Below, piece by piece: positions 46,136 through 55,325 of a DNA stretch of 64,000 nucleotides; position 1 is the first letter of the stretch, and each line of letters starts with the position of its first letter. Source of the stretch: Combretum micranthum (taxonomy: Eukaryota; Streptophyta; Magnoliopsida; Myrtales; Combretaceae); assembly GCA_024138025.1 (NCBI GenBank), contig JAMXBD010000113.1, positions 372,001 to 436,000 on the forward strand, written 5' to 3'. The notes under the pieces were generated by a model. That model saw only the letters and a program-made list of their open reading frames with translations. It had not been told where the DNA came from and made no database searches. A program made the position numbers and the translations under genes.

Positions 46136-48151
46136 GACTCAAGAATTTAAAAAAAAGAGAAGAAGCGTGGTTGTCGTGGAGGTGTAAAGAAACACAAGAA
46201 GGCTTATGATAGATGGAAATGTAAAGCAGTGCATGAATTGAAGAAAGAGTGTTTATGACAAGAGTGTTATTATCATATCTCACTCATTTCCTTTTTGTTT
46301 TGTGTAAACAAAGCATTAGATGCTTTTACCTAATGAATGAACTGTATTACTCAATCAGTGAGTATTGTTCGTGAAAATATGATGTGTGATCACTTATTCT
46401 TTTCATCGCTATTGTCGCTGCAAAGTAAGAAACTAATCTTCTTAGCGCGCAAAGCTAGTTTAAAAAAAAAAAAGGGGATCGACATCAAATTGAGTAAGAT
46501 TACCCTTTAGTACTGAAAGAAAAAAAAAAAAACAAAAATATAACATTTGATTTAGACATCTTTGCTGAGGGTCAGAGCTTAGCTCCCAGGCGCACGATGT
46601 TGATATGTCATCACCACTTTCTTCTTGGTATCTAGTTGTCAAGTAGTGGAGATAATCCCCTTGACAACCCTATTGAGCCAAGTAATCTTTGGCACGTGGT
46701 ATTCTACACAAGTACTATATAGTTGAGTAGTGGGAAATACCCCCTTGACTAATAAAAAATTTATCGATAACAAATGCTATCGCAGCATGAGCGCGATTGA
46801 TAACAAATGCTACCGTCGCTGCATGAGCGCGATTGATAATGAATGCAACTATCGCTGCATAAGCGTGAATGTTCATTTTCTTTAAATGGATTGTCTAAAC
46901 ATCATTGCGAGGAAGTAGAGTGCTACTTCAATGCACATGATAATTCCACTCATCTTTTATATTAGAGAATATTGCTGCTTGGTTGAAGCTTTGCTCCTAA
47001 GCGCGTATCATCACAAAAAAAAAAAGAGCATGCTTTAAAACTAAGTGTGTGTTTCAATGACGATCCTTGTTATCTAGACATGCTCTTTGTCGATGATGCC
47101 CATCATGACTCTACAAGTGTCAAAGGGATTGAAGTGATCCTACTACTACGTCTTTTTATGTGTTGCAATCATATGAGAGCTACTAGTCCCAAGCGTATGA
47201 TGACTATATATCACCAAGGCAAAAATGAGTATCAAAGAATACAAATGGATATAGAGATGAGAGTTTATTTTATTGTCCTGGTCAGTTTCACATATTCGTT
47301 ACAACTCATATTGAAAGGAAGAAGGGAGACGATATTGCATGACCAAGAGATTACAGCAAAGAAAGACACAAGTAGATGCCTATCACAAATCAATAATGTG
47401 CAATGCACATTTGTGATGCTTGAAGTGCAAAATGTTTGTTTGAACGTGATCCTCACTTATGCAACGATGCATGAAGTTCATTTGTGCAATATGCTCAAAA
47501 CATGTACGTGCATGTGACACTAGCTTCCATGAAAATAATGCTTGTCTTCAAACAAAGTCAAAGTGTTCCTTCAAGATATTGCAATGTTGGCCCAAGCAAG
47601 TTCAAATGAGCATAGGAAACGACATACAAACTTGAGTACAAAATAAAAAAGTATTGCATGCACTATAAGCTGTGACAAGCATAGGTGCTAGATTTATACA
47701 AAGCAAGTGGGGCAATGATACGTTACAAAGTCTCAAGAAGCTTTGGTATAGGATTCATTATATATGATGATTCATATTTGGAATGAAACCATCATCCATT
47801 ATTCATATTATTGAAGTGAAGGTCCCTGAGTGCCATTTTCTGAAACACGACACGAGTCATCAACAACTTGTCTCCTATCTCTAATTTTCTGGCAAAGTCA
47901 ATGATACATACCAGATGGTTGTCTATTTTAGAGTATTTACTTATTATGATATCGTTCATCTACAAGATGGTGAAGAAAGCAAGCTTGATACTAAAATAAA
48001 AAAAAAATGAGAAAGAGTCTTGGTACAATGAAAATGGTAGGTCAAGTTGTTTATGCAAAACTTTGATTTAGATGACAATATGTACTACTTGTGAACTCAA
48101 ATTCACAGCATGAGACATACACAACAAGTGTATTAGCTATCAAAGCATTGC
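46136..48151 (+). other. Non-coding interior of nested element with short repeats
   Basis: The place where RT would be expected holds none. It contains three copies of a 33-36-bp unit at 46766-46868 (GATAACAAATGCTA... with ATGAGCGCGATT) and scattered CTCCCAGGCGC-like words at 46580, 46990 and 47190. Open frames here (for example 47047-47517) have no recognisable domain. Confidence 0.6.
46766..46868 (+). repeat. 33-36-bp tandem repeat, three copies
   Basis: GATAACAAATGC recurs at 46766 and 46799, and as GATAATGAATGC at 46835, each followed by CGCTGCATGAGCG-like sequence. Confidence 0.8.
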
Positions 48152-48481
48152 ATTCATTCACCAAACGACTAGGCGCACAAGATGAGAAAGAGTCCCCTCT
48201 TACAGTAGTGCGGTTCCAAGATCATCGCATGGGCAAGTGAGATAGACAACTGATGAGAGCCTCTCTCATAGCGGTGCGGTGCCAAGATCATCACGTGAAG
48301 AATGGAACACAGACGTAATGTGCGGTTCCAAGGTTGTCACGTAAAGTTTGGGACACGAACGGCTAAGAGTGTCATCATACAGTGCATGGTCTCAAGATTG
48401 CTATTTATGCGGTCGGAACACGGACAACAAAGAGCTTTGTCTTAAATATCCTGAGACATCATAGTCGTTTGGTGAATGAAT
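48152..48481 (+). repeat. Inverted repeat arms enclosing a degenerate repeat block
   Basis: ATTCATTCACCAAACGACTA at 48152-48171 is the exact reverse complement of 48462-48481. Between the arms are four diverged copies of TGCGGTTCCAAG-type repeats starting near 48209, 48275, 48321 and 48383. The arms could form a large hairpin in the element RNA, or could be the ends of a small insertion. Confidence 0.85.
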
Positions 48482-48790
48482 AGAATACATGATAGACAAG
48501 AATATTTGAAGTTGAGTATTCTTTTGGCATATGTTCAAGGATCATTAATGGTTGATGATACTAATATGACCTTAAGTAGGCAGTCTATAAAGTGAAAAAT
48601 CATACTTGTAAAAATGAAGTCAAAAGGATACGTGATGGAGATCCAACACTTCAATCTAGAGCCCTACATTGCAAGAAAATGAGATAAGTTAGTTTCATAA
48701 ACAAGAAAGGAATTAAATGAACAAGACAAGGTGAGTTGAAGTAAAAATGCTTAGAGTTGAAGCTCGGCTTTCATGATCAACCAATGATCA

Positions 48791-49081
48791 TCAAGCTAGG
48801 ATCGTTGTATTGCAGTAGCTGCCTGGTGGGATTTTATTGCTGGAAATAGATGAACTGATTGGCTCAGCTTGTTCCAGTAAACCGAAAGCTATCATAGCTT
48901 CTGCAGCAACCCTACACATGTTTAATGGCCCAGATGAGACACTGTGCTGCCTAATAAGTTGTACAAACCAAGAAATGCATTCATACTTTTCCTCAAGAAA
49001 ACCAAATTGATACAATCCATCATCAACATGGATCATCTTACCAAAGCTTTCAAGGGGCAAAACTAGTGAATGGTCTTGCAA
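48791..49081 (-). pseudogene. Captured host exon, unrecognised gene
   Basis: A 96-codon open segment reads PLESFGKMIHVDDGLYQF and KYECISWFVQLIRQHSV, then MCRVAAEAMIAFGLLEQ. Composition and residue pattern look like a real conserved plant exon and not transposon sequence, and it lies in line with the other captured fragments on the same strand. I cannot name the source gene. Confidence 0.55.
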
Positions 49082-49149
49082 ATCGCCTTACGCATTTCCC
49101 CAAGCAGCAGATCAACACGGTTCGATTACAAGAAGTTGTTCCTGAAGAC

Positions 49150-50250
49150 TTCAAGTCAGGGATCTTGCAAGAGAATAAGTCAATGGAGAAGAAGGAGACG
49201 AGGGATGGCAGGAAAAACCTTTCCAGCTGGGAAGAAAGTCATCGAGGTTAGTACTACCATCAGCATCATAATCATACAATTCAAGCAGTTTCATCAGAAC
49301 ATGCAGCTGTTGTCCTGCCCTGATAAGTGGAATCAAAGATTCCTTCAGAAAACATGGAGTCGCAACTCTATCTCGTACTAGAACTTTTTTTCATTGGGAA
49401 GCAACTAGTTCCTCTCTGATCACATGTGGAATCATTGGCAACTTCCACCACAAATTCTTCATAAGGATCATTAATTTCTGCTTGATATATCTAAGATCTA
49501 ACAAGTACAAAATAAGGTTCACAAGACTGAAGAAATAGAAACTTGAGCAGCCTATAATGAGTTGGATCTGCAACCTTCAACTGCTCAAACAAATAAGTAA
49601 GCAGGTCGCCACCTATAGGGAAGCTGCAGAACTCCACAGCCGCTTTAGCAAGTACTTCTTCAAATGATGATACTGAGAAGCAAATGGCAACGTCATGCAA
49701 TTTACATATATTTATAGCAGCCTCAATTCGAGTCCTCAATTCCACTGTGTGAAGATACACCTCTAAAAGGGAAATGTCTGAGAACACAACACTTGAGAGA
49801 CATCCTACCCCAGAAGATGCATCAACAGGGCAGTTATTACCTGTTAAAGAACGCCTAAATCTTATCGATGCATACAATGTGTCCAAACTGAAGATATATC
49901 CATCTAAAATTTTAGCCACAGCAACAGCAAATGCCTGATTAACCAGACTGTATGGAAGATGCCCATCTTTCCTGACTCCATTACCGCTAATATTTTCATT
50001 TCCAGATGCCTCATTGTTCACAACTCCACTTTTAATTGACTTATCATCCAAATTTAAATTAGCAAAATGCTCCACAAACTTCCTAAGGAGAAGAACCAAA
50101 CATCCTGAGAAACCTATGTCCTTAAGGATCTTTCCCAAAGCATGAGTACTTGAGATACGATTCCAAAGACTAGTAATTCGATGGAAGGACCTGTCAGCAG
50201 CATGAGAACAAAATGCGGCGGAAAGCTTCTCAATACTAATAACTGATGAA
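49150..50250 (-). pseudogene. Captured gamma-tubulin complex component fragment (GCP6-like)
   Basis: Reading leftward from about 50250: RSFHRITSLWNRISS, LGKILKDIGFSGCLVLLL, DGHLPYSLVNQAFAVAVA, VYLHTVELRTRIEAAINIC, then FEQLKVADPTHYRLLKFL. After a stop where a tryptophan codon is expected, IYQAEINDPYEEFVVEVAN follows and finally, in a shifted frame, PLIRAGQQLHVLMKLLEL. This order matches the middle of the Spc97/Spc98 family protein GCP6, a microtubule-nucleating factor. About 1.1 kb is carried without an obvious intron. It is antisense to the element's gag. Assignment to GCP6 over GCP5 is from memory. Confidence 0.7.
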
Positions 50251-50500
50251 TCTTCTCACCGGATTCCAGAGCATTCAAGTTACCAACAGCTTGAAGAAGA
50301 TGCAAACACGTGACTTCATTTGGTTCACACGCATCCTCGTGTCCACTCATCATCGCATAAAATAACTCCAGCGCATCCCTTGTTCGATTACCACGTAGAT
50401 AACAAGAAATCAACACATTCCAAGCAACAGTATCTCTCTTAGGAATAACATCAAACACCTTATACGCCTCACTGAATTTTTCGCACACCGAATAAAATCC
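50250..50500 (-). pseudogene. Captured PPR protein fragment (about two repeats)
   Basis: Segments SEAYKVFDVIPKRDTVAWN, LISCYLRGNRTRDALELF and PNEVTCLHLLQAVGNLNAL are pentatricopeptide repeats of the plant PLS type, which bind organelle RNA. The fragment is fused in frame to the GIGANTEA piece on its 5' side and ends near GEKIH, where the gamma-tubulin-complex fragment begins in another frame. Confidence 0.85.
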
Positions 50501-50509
50501 ACCAAAGTG

Positions 50510-50728
50510 GTCATCAAAAAGACGCTTTTCCTTTGATGGATAACGGCTTCTTATAAGCTCAGCAATGTCGTCTGGGAACTGTTCTGATGTAAATTGGCCA
50601 AAGTACTCAACATAGGCAGTAATTTGGGCCTTCCGTTGCTGTGCATCCTGTGGTGGAGGCCAGAATATTGAAGAGTACTGCAGACCATCTATCCACTTCT
50701 CATTCGAACCAGCCGGAGCACCATCCAT
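50510..50728 (-). pseudogene. Captured GIGANTEA N-terminal exon fragment
   Basis: 73 codons from an ATG at 50728: EKWIDGLQYSSIFWPPPQ, AYVEYFGQFTSEQFPDDIA and RYPSKEKRLFDD match the start of GIGANTEA, the clock and flowering-time protein, as I remember it. The frame is intact across the fragment and runs on into the PPR piece, giving a 204-codon chimeric ORF (50728-50114). The source gene itself is not in the window. The fragment is antisense to the element transcript. Confidence 0.85.
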
Positions 50729-51059
50729 CCACCAACTGAAAGAGCGGACAGGTTTGGCATTCTATCTATATAATGGATCAGAAGCTCGTGCAGCAAGTTG
50801 CAGCTTTCAGCTCATTTCGCACAAAACCCATTGGATGAATGTCTAGAAGCAACCATCAAATGCAGTTGTCATCTTACTTAATAAGAAAATTCGTGGCCCC
50901 GCAATGATATATATTTTTTCATCCAGATGGCTATATCCTCTGCACAGGCAACTACCTGAGGCGTCTTTAAGAGCACATAAAAAAAAAAAAAAAGAAGAAG
51001 CAGAGCAAAAAGCAATGGAATAGAGCAGATTATGTCTTACAAAAAAAAAATATAAAATA

Positions 51060-51302
51060 TATATAAATCAAAAGGGAGGCATGGAAGGACCGACCCAAGT
51101 AGTTGTTTTGGTCAGAAAGGGCAGTGCATGATTTGAGCACAGCTGAAACCACAAGGTGGTTGGGTTTGAAAGCTACGAAAGATCGAAGCTTTTCAAGAAA
51201 AAATCGAACAGCTTCAGTGTGTCTTCCATTGGCACACAAGTCTCTTATAGTCCAGCTCCATGCTTTAAAAGTCGCTTCTAGCATGCCGAAGCATTTTATC
51301 AA
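51060..51302 (-). pseudogene. Captured PPR protein N-terminal fragment
   Basis: Reads FKAWSWTIRDLCANGRHTE, AVRFFLEKLRSF and HLVVSAVLKSCTALSDQNN, then LGRSFHASLL, the first repeats of a plant PPR protein. The repeat spacing differs from the fragment at 50250-50500, and it probably comes from another PPR gene. The frame then runs into non-coding A/T-rich sequence. Confidence 0.75.
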
Positions 51303-51419
51303 ACGACTTGCGCGCGAGTTATTACATCTAAACTAAATCAGACCGGATTCAGGAACATGTTGGTTTTCACGCATTGGGATAACATCGGCGTTTTGCACCA
51401 TGAGCCGTGATTGGGAAGA

Positions 51420-51850
51420 GTTATCCGAGCAGTAGCAACCTGGAGGGCATTGTAATCACCATCATTAAAAGCCCAAGTACGGCACACGGTGAGACCCATC
51501 TTGGCACCGGCTCGAAGCATTATAACCAACACCCATATCCGTCACCAGCTTACACCTCCCTAACCACAGCCTTTGTAGATTCTTGGCCTCCGCAACCGCT
51601 GCCGCACCAGCATCCCTCATCTCCGTCGCATTCGAGAGGTCTAGCTCCACCAGGTTTAGGCACCTAGTGGCGAAGGCAATAAGGTTTGGGTAGCGGCGGA
51701 GGACGGAAGGGAGGTGGTCGGAATGGAGGAGTTTAAGTGACTTGCGGTGGCGAGATTCGATGTGGTGGAAGGCTTTAGAGACTAAGGAAAAGGATTTCTT
51801 GTCAATGATATCTCTGGTATCTCAAGAGGCATGGGGTAAGATAAGAAGAA
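51420..51850 (-). pseudogene. Captured F-box/LRR protein fragment (FBL3-like)
   Basis: Leftward from about 51810: KKSFSLVSKAFHHIESRHR, SDHLPSVLRRYPNL, then LNLVELDLSNATEMRDAG and AEAKNLQRLWLGRCKLVTD. This is the end of an F-box followed by leucine-rich repeats of the FBL3 type. About 50 residues expected between RRYPNL and LNLVELDL are missing, so the copy is internally deleted. The sequence upstream (51880-51900) reads AAACCCTAATCC on the minus strand, suggesting that some 5' flank was carried along. The intact family works as substrate adaptor of SCF ubiquitin ligases. Confidence 0.82.
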
Positions 51851-52343
51851 GAGGTTGGTGGTAGAGGAAAGCATTGGAATTAGGATTAGGGTTTTTTTTT
51901 AAGTGGCCGTCGACGAGCAGTGGTCCTCCAAATCAAGTCTTGAGGTTTTTCGGCTAAAACAAGAATGTGGAAATTGAAATAAGAAAGAAGAAAAGGAAAG
52001 CAAGCTGCAAGAAAGCTATGGTTTAAAAAAAAAAATAAATAAAAATAAAAGTAAAAATAAAAATAAAAATTTGAAGCTGCAAAAACGCGAAGCTGGAAAT
52101 ATTTTGAAGAGAATGGGCTGTGTTCTTTTGTATCGGAGGCCAATCAAATTTCGATATCTGTCCATGGTATAAAATTGTACCATGTCCATGTTCTGATATA
52201 TAAAAAAAAAATTTGGAAGCGTTCTGCACAGTTCATGCAGTTGAGAAATGGAAGATGGGCAGGGATTATGTGTGTGGCACATGCCATGTGCTCCACCTAT
52301 GTGTGTGTGATGAGCGCATTTAACAAAAAGGAAAATTCCATTT

Positions 52344-52417
52344 TACCTCTGCCCTGGATTGGACGCGTGACCTTTTGGTCCGAAGTCAAACGCGCTAATC
52401 CACTGCGCTATGCAATC
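52344..52417 (-). pseudogene. tRNA-Arg (TCG) relic
   Basis: On the minus strand TAGCGCAGTGGATTAGCGCG gives a perfect D-arm, and TTTGACTTCGGACCAAA gives an anticodon arm with TCG anticodon and one stem mismatch, followed by AGGTC. The T-arm (ACGCGTCCAATCCAGGG) and the acceptor 3' strand no longer pair with their partners. It is a pseudogene of plant tRNA-Arg(UCG), truncated or scrambled after the variable loop. Confidence 0.75.
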
Positions 52418-52429
52418 ACTTGTTAAGCC

Positions 52430-53322
52430 TACCAGCAATGAGCCGACTGAATGTTGCTTGACTTGTGTGGTCAAGATTTAACATAGGACTACCTGAGGTT
52501 AAATCTAAGAAAATTTCATGAGCATGATATGGGCTTCGTTTGAATGTCTGACTTTGGTAATGAACTCAAATACAGACTTTGTCTTTATATAAGTCAATCA
52601 AGTTCGGTATATATTTGAAGTTTTAGAATTACGACAAGCAACAAGATATGGAAAGCATTGTGCCGAAATCTTAATTATGTAATCATCGTTATCACAATGA
52701 AAGTACGACAAGGTCGATCATAGGCATGACACGTCCATTACTTTGGAAATATTAAATAAGTGTGAGGCTATTTATCATTGAAATGATGAAGAGAAACGAG
52801 CTAGATGTTGAAAAAGGACTGAAAGTGTAAGAGGTGTATTGAACATGCTGAAATGGCAAATGGAGTTATTTACACATTCTTGTGTTGAAATTTTGGTTCG
52901 AAGGATGATGACAAGTCAAATCATGACTGAGGTATTTGGAAGTGAAGACAAAATCAACTTATCGCGATAAATCATTTATGTAAATCAAACACACAAGATT
53001 TAGCACACGCGAGGAAGACCATCCATCAAAGGAAATTGTCAATATGCATATATTGCCGTCTTAGTGACAATAAAATTTGGATCTAAGGCGACTTGCATGG
53101 GCAAGCAATATTGCAAGAATATACCCTGAGAAGATTCAACTGTTTGACATTGTTACATCAAACTTTCATATCACGAATTCTTAAGGAGTTAACACATCAA
53201 GCAGCAGTGCAGCTAAGTTATAGCGCATATGCGCTGGACAAGACTTTGGTTATTCGAAAGGGCTTACAATAATGCCCAAACCCCTCCGATGAGACCCGAA
53301 GGACTTTGGTCAGGGGGCAAAA
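52430..53322 (+). other. Nested element 3' non-coding region and polypurine tract
   Basis: No frame is supported. It ends with GGTCAGGGGGCAAAA (53308-53322), the plus-strand priming tract, directly before the 3' LTR. Confidence 0.75.
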
Positions 53323-53975
53323 TGTAGATGTACAAATCTGATTACAAAGGCCTTGAGCCTAATTATTATTTAGATTTAACTCTTTGGGCTAATGTGACAG
53401 GGCTTAAAGAGTTAGGCCCAATCCAATTGGGATGATCATGGGAGTTTTGGCATGGAAGGCTTGGAGTAGGGCCCGTTGGAATTGGCCTGTCCAATTCCAA
53501 CCTTTCTCAAATTGGCTCACACACATTGCTATGAAGGCCTCAATGGGCCTGGGTCCATAAGGGAGCCCACAACCATATCCATAATGAGAGGGACTCATCC
53601 TAACCGTTGGTCGTCTGTCGCATCCGACGGACGACATCGACAGCTGGATTCTCTATAAATACCTTAGTCCTTACCTCATTTAAGAAAGGTGAAATCTTGG
53701 ACGAACGCCGTCGTGCTACCGGATTTCCGTCTTGGTGAATCAATTACTCGACTCACTCAAGAACGCACACGATATTCGTGGTACTTAGTGAGGTTGATGC
53801 TCAATAGCTCCCTCGCCTGTCACACGTGTGTTAGAGCCTATTGAGATTGCCTACTCCTCCTCCCTACACGATACTCTCTTGATCATCCTATCACGTGTTG
53901 TTTCCCTAGGTCACGCGTAGCGCGATAGTCACGCGACACGCACGTGATCGTTGCATTCGGATTCATACCCACACA
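53323..53975 (+). repeat. Nested element 3' LTR
   Basis: 653 bp, the same length as the 5' LTR with about 11 substitutions and no indel. TATAAATA at 53654-53661. Ends CATACCCACACA. Confidence 0.95.
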
Positions 53976-53980
53976 AATAT
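53976..53980 (+). repeat. Nested element target duplication, right (AATAT)
   Basis: Exact match to 42933-42937. Confidence 0.93.
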
Positions 53981-54669
53981 TATAATAGAAAATCTAAACA
54001 TATCTAATAAAGATCGATATATATATATATATATATATAAGCACTATATGAGAATATTAATAAGGGATGGAGTTATAACCATCACTTATGTCCAGGTTAG
54101 GTAATAACTTAGCAGACCTTAAATATAAGAATTATATAGAAATATTCTGCTAAGATGTGCCTTAAACTCCAATAGTTAGTAGTGATAAGAACCCTACCTT
54201 GTTCTAGGACATCATTAGTTTCAAGGTTCAAATGGTAAAAACAAGTCATTACTAATTGGGTACACTATAAATTAAAAAGAGGATAAGATATAGTAAATAT
54301 CTCTTAATGGATCGATATTACATCAAAATCAATTTGTTTGATGTATTCCACTTATTTGAATATGGTAGTGGTGCCACTCCTAACAAAAATTTGAGGAGTT
54401 TATTTTTGTAAATGGTCATGAAGCCAGGAAGAACACACGGCCATAAACATGCTGCCATAAATCCATTGTTTGAATGTGAATATGATTATATATATGAAAT
54501 CTTTGGTTGCAACACAACGTGGAAGTTCAAAGCAATAAGCTACTTATCACCCTGTTACAACTTTGAAGATTTATAGTAAGGAATGTTTCAAATCTAACGA
54601 TACCATTCTTTAACCATAATCATGGAGGTGTTTGTGCGTGTGTGCATAATCGACAATATAGTGGGGGAT
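53981..54669 (+). other. Outer element internal region, right part
   Basis: A+T-rich, no supported frame; ends with AGTGGGGGAT, a polypurine-like tract before the outer 3' LTR. A (TA)n run spans about 54018-54039. Confidence 0.65.
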
Positions 54670-55325
54670 TGTGAAAATAGATTGTCAATTATGTAATCTA
54701 TAATGTAGATCTTGTACTTGAAATAAAGAAGAAAAGTGAAATAAAATTATGGTATTCATGACAAGTACGCCCGTGATTTTCATTGTCATATACCTAATTT
54801 TATTTCAACGGTTATTTTTAAAAGATTGCAACTTTTGATGAATTTCTTTAGGAGTTTCATGTATTTGGATTGTGTCCATTCGTGATGATCATTTATGTTA
54901 ATTAATAACTAACTAACTTGAAATCCAAATGATGCAATCCATGTCCAAACAATGTGATTCTTGAAGAAAGTTGTGATGGTTGGAATATCTATTCATTATA
55001 TAAAATGTGTTGCATATGATAGAAATAATACTAATAGATAGATAAATTAAACTCTTTATTCTTCCTTTCTTCTTAACAAAATACATATACGCTTACATCT
55101 CAAATTTCTTTCAAGTGTGGTTTGATACTTGAAAATTTGCTATTCAAGTATCAAGACTTAATTGTATCCTGAAGGAATTTCGCATTCAAATCTCATAGCA
55201 AACTTAGTGTGGCGCATAAATTCTCTAAGGAAAACAATTTTCGTGCCCCTAAGTTTATTTTTATTTTTAATTTCATCAAACCAAATTTAATTATTTATTT
55301 TCAGTAACCATTCGTTTTCTTAACA
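54670..55325 (+). repeat. Outer element 3' LTR
   Basis: 656 bp, TGTGAAAATAGATTG ... TTCTTAACA, collinear with 40412-41084. Confidence 0.88.

Larger units (their letters stand above)
42938..53975 (+). mobile_element. Young gag-protease-only LTR element carrying host gene fragments
   Basis: An 11,038-bp element with equal 653-bp LTRs that differ at about 11 positions (1.7%), a perfect AATAT target duplication, a tRNA-Arg-type primer site and a polypurine tract (GGTCAGGGGGCAAAA at 53308-53322). Only gag and protease relics are present (43632-46135); there is no reverse transcriptase, RNase H or integrase. The remaining 7 kb holds repeats and, on the opposite strand at about 48790-52420, fragments of at least five host genes. 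It must have moved with enzymes from another element, perhaps an Ogre/Tat relative with the same primer site. It fits the class of gag-only large retrotransposons (TR-GAG-like). Confidence 0.93.
40412..55325 (+). mobile_element. Old LTR retrotransposon hosting a nested element
   Basis: Two collinear LTRs (40412-41084 and 54670-55325) with TG...CA ends, a polypurine-like GTGGGGGAT before the right LTR and near-matching flanks ACTTT and ACTTC. Without the nested element it is only 3.9 kb and has almost no coding sequence. At about 41160-41260 a short frame reads FFDGRNFVLMKMR, reminiscent of a Copia Gag N-terminus, before a stop. No primer binding site is recognisable. I infer an old non-autonomous or heavily deleted Copia-like copy. 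Confidence 0.85.

Noticed and set aside
47047..47517. 156-codon open frame in the nested element
   Set aside because: No recognisable domain and no homology pattern; lies in repeat-rich non-coding interior of the element.
48780..52440. Helitron or Pack-MULE boundaries around the captured gene block
   Set aside because: CTAG near 48796 and a small GCAG/CTGC stem beside it are too weak, and no matching TC end, TIR or target duplication was found at the right side.
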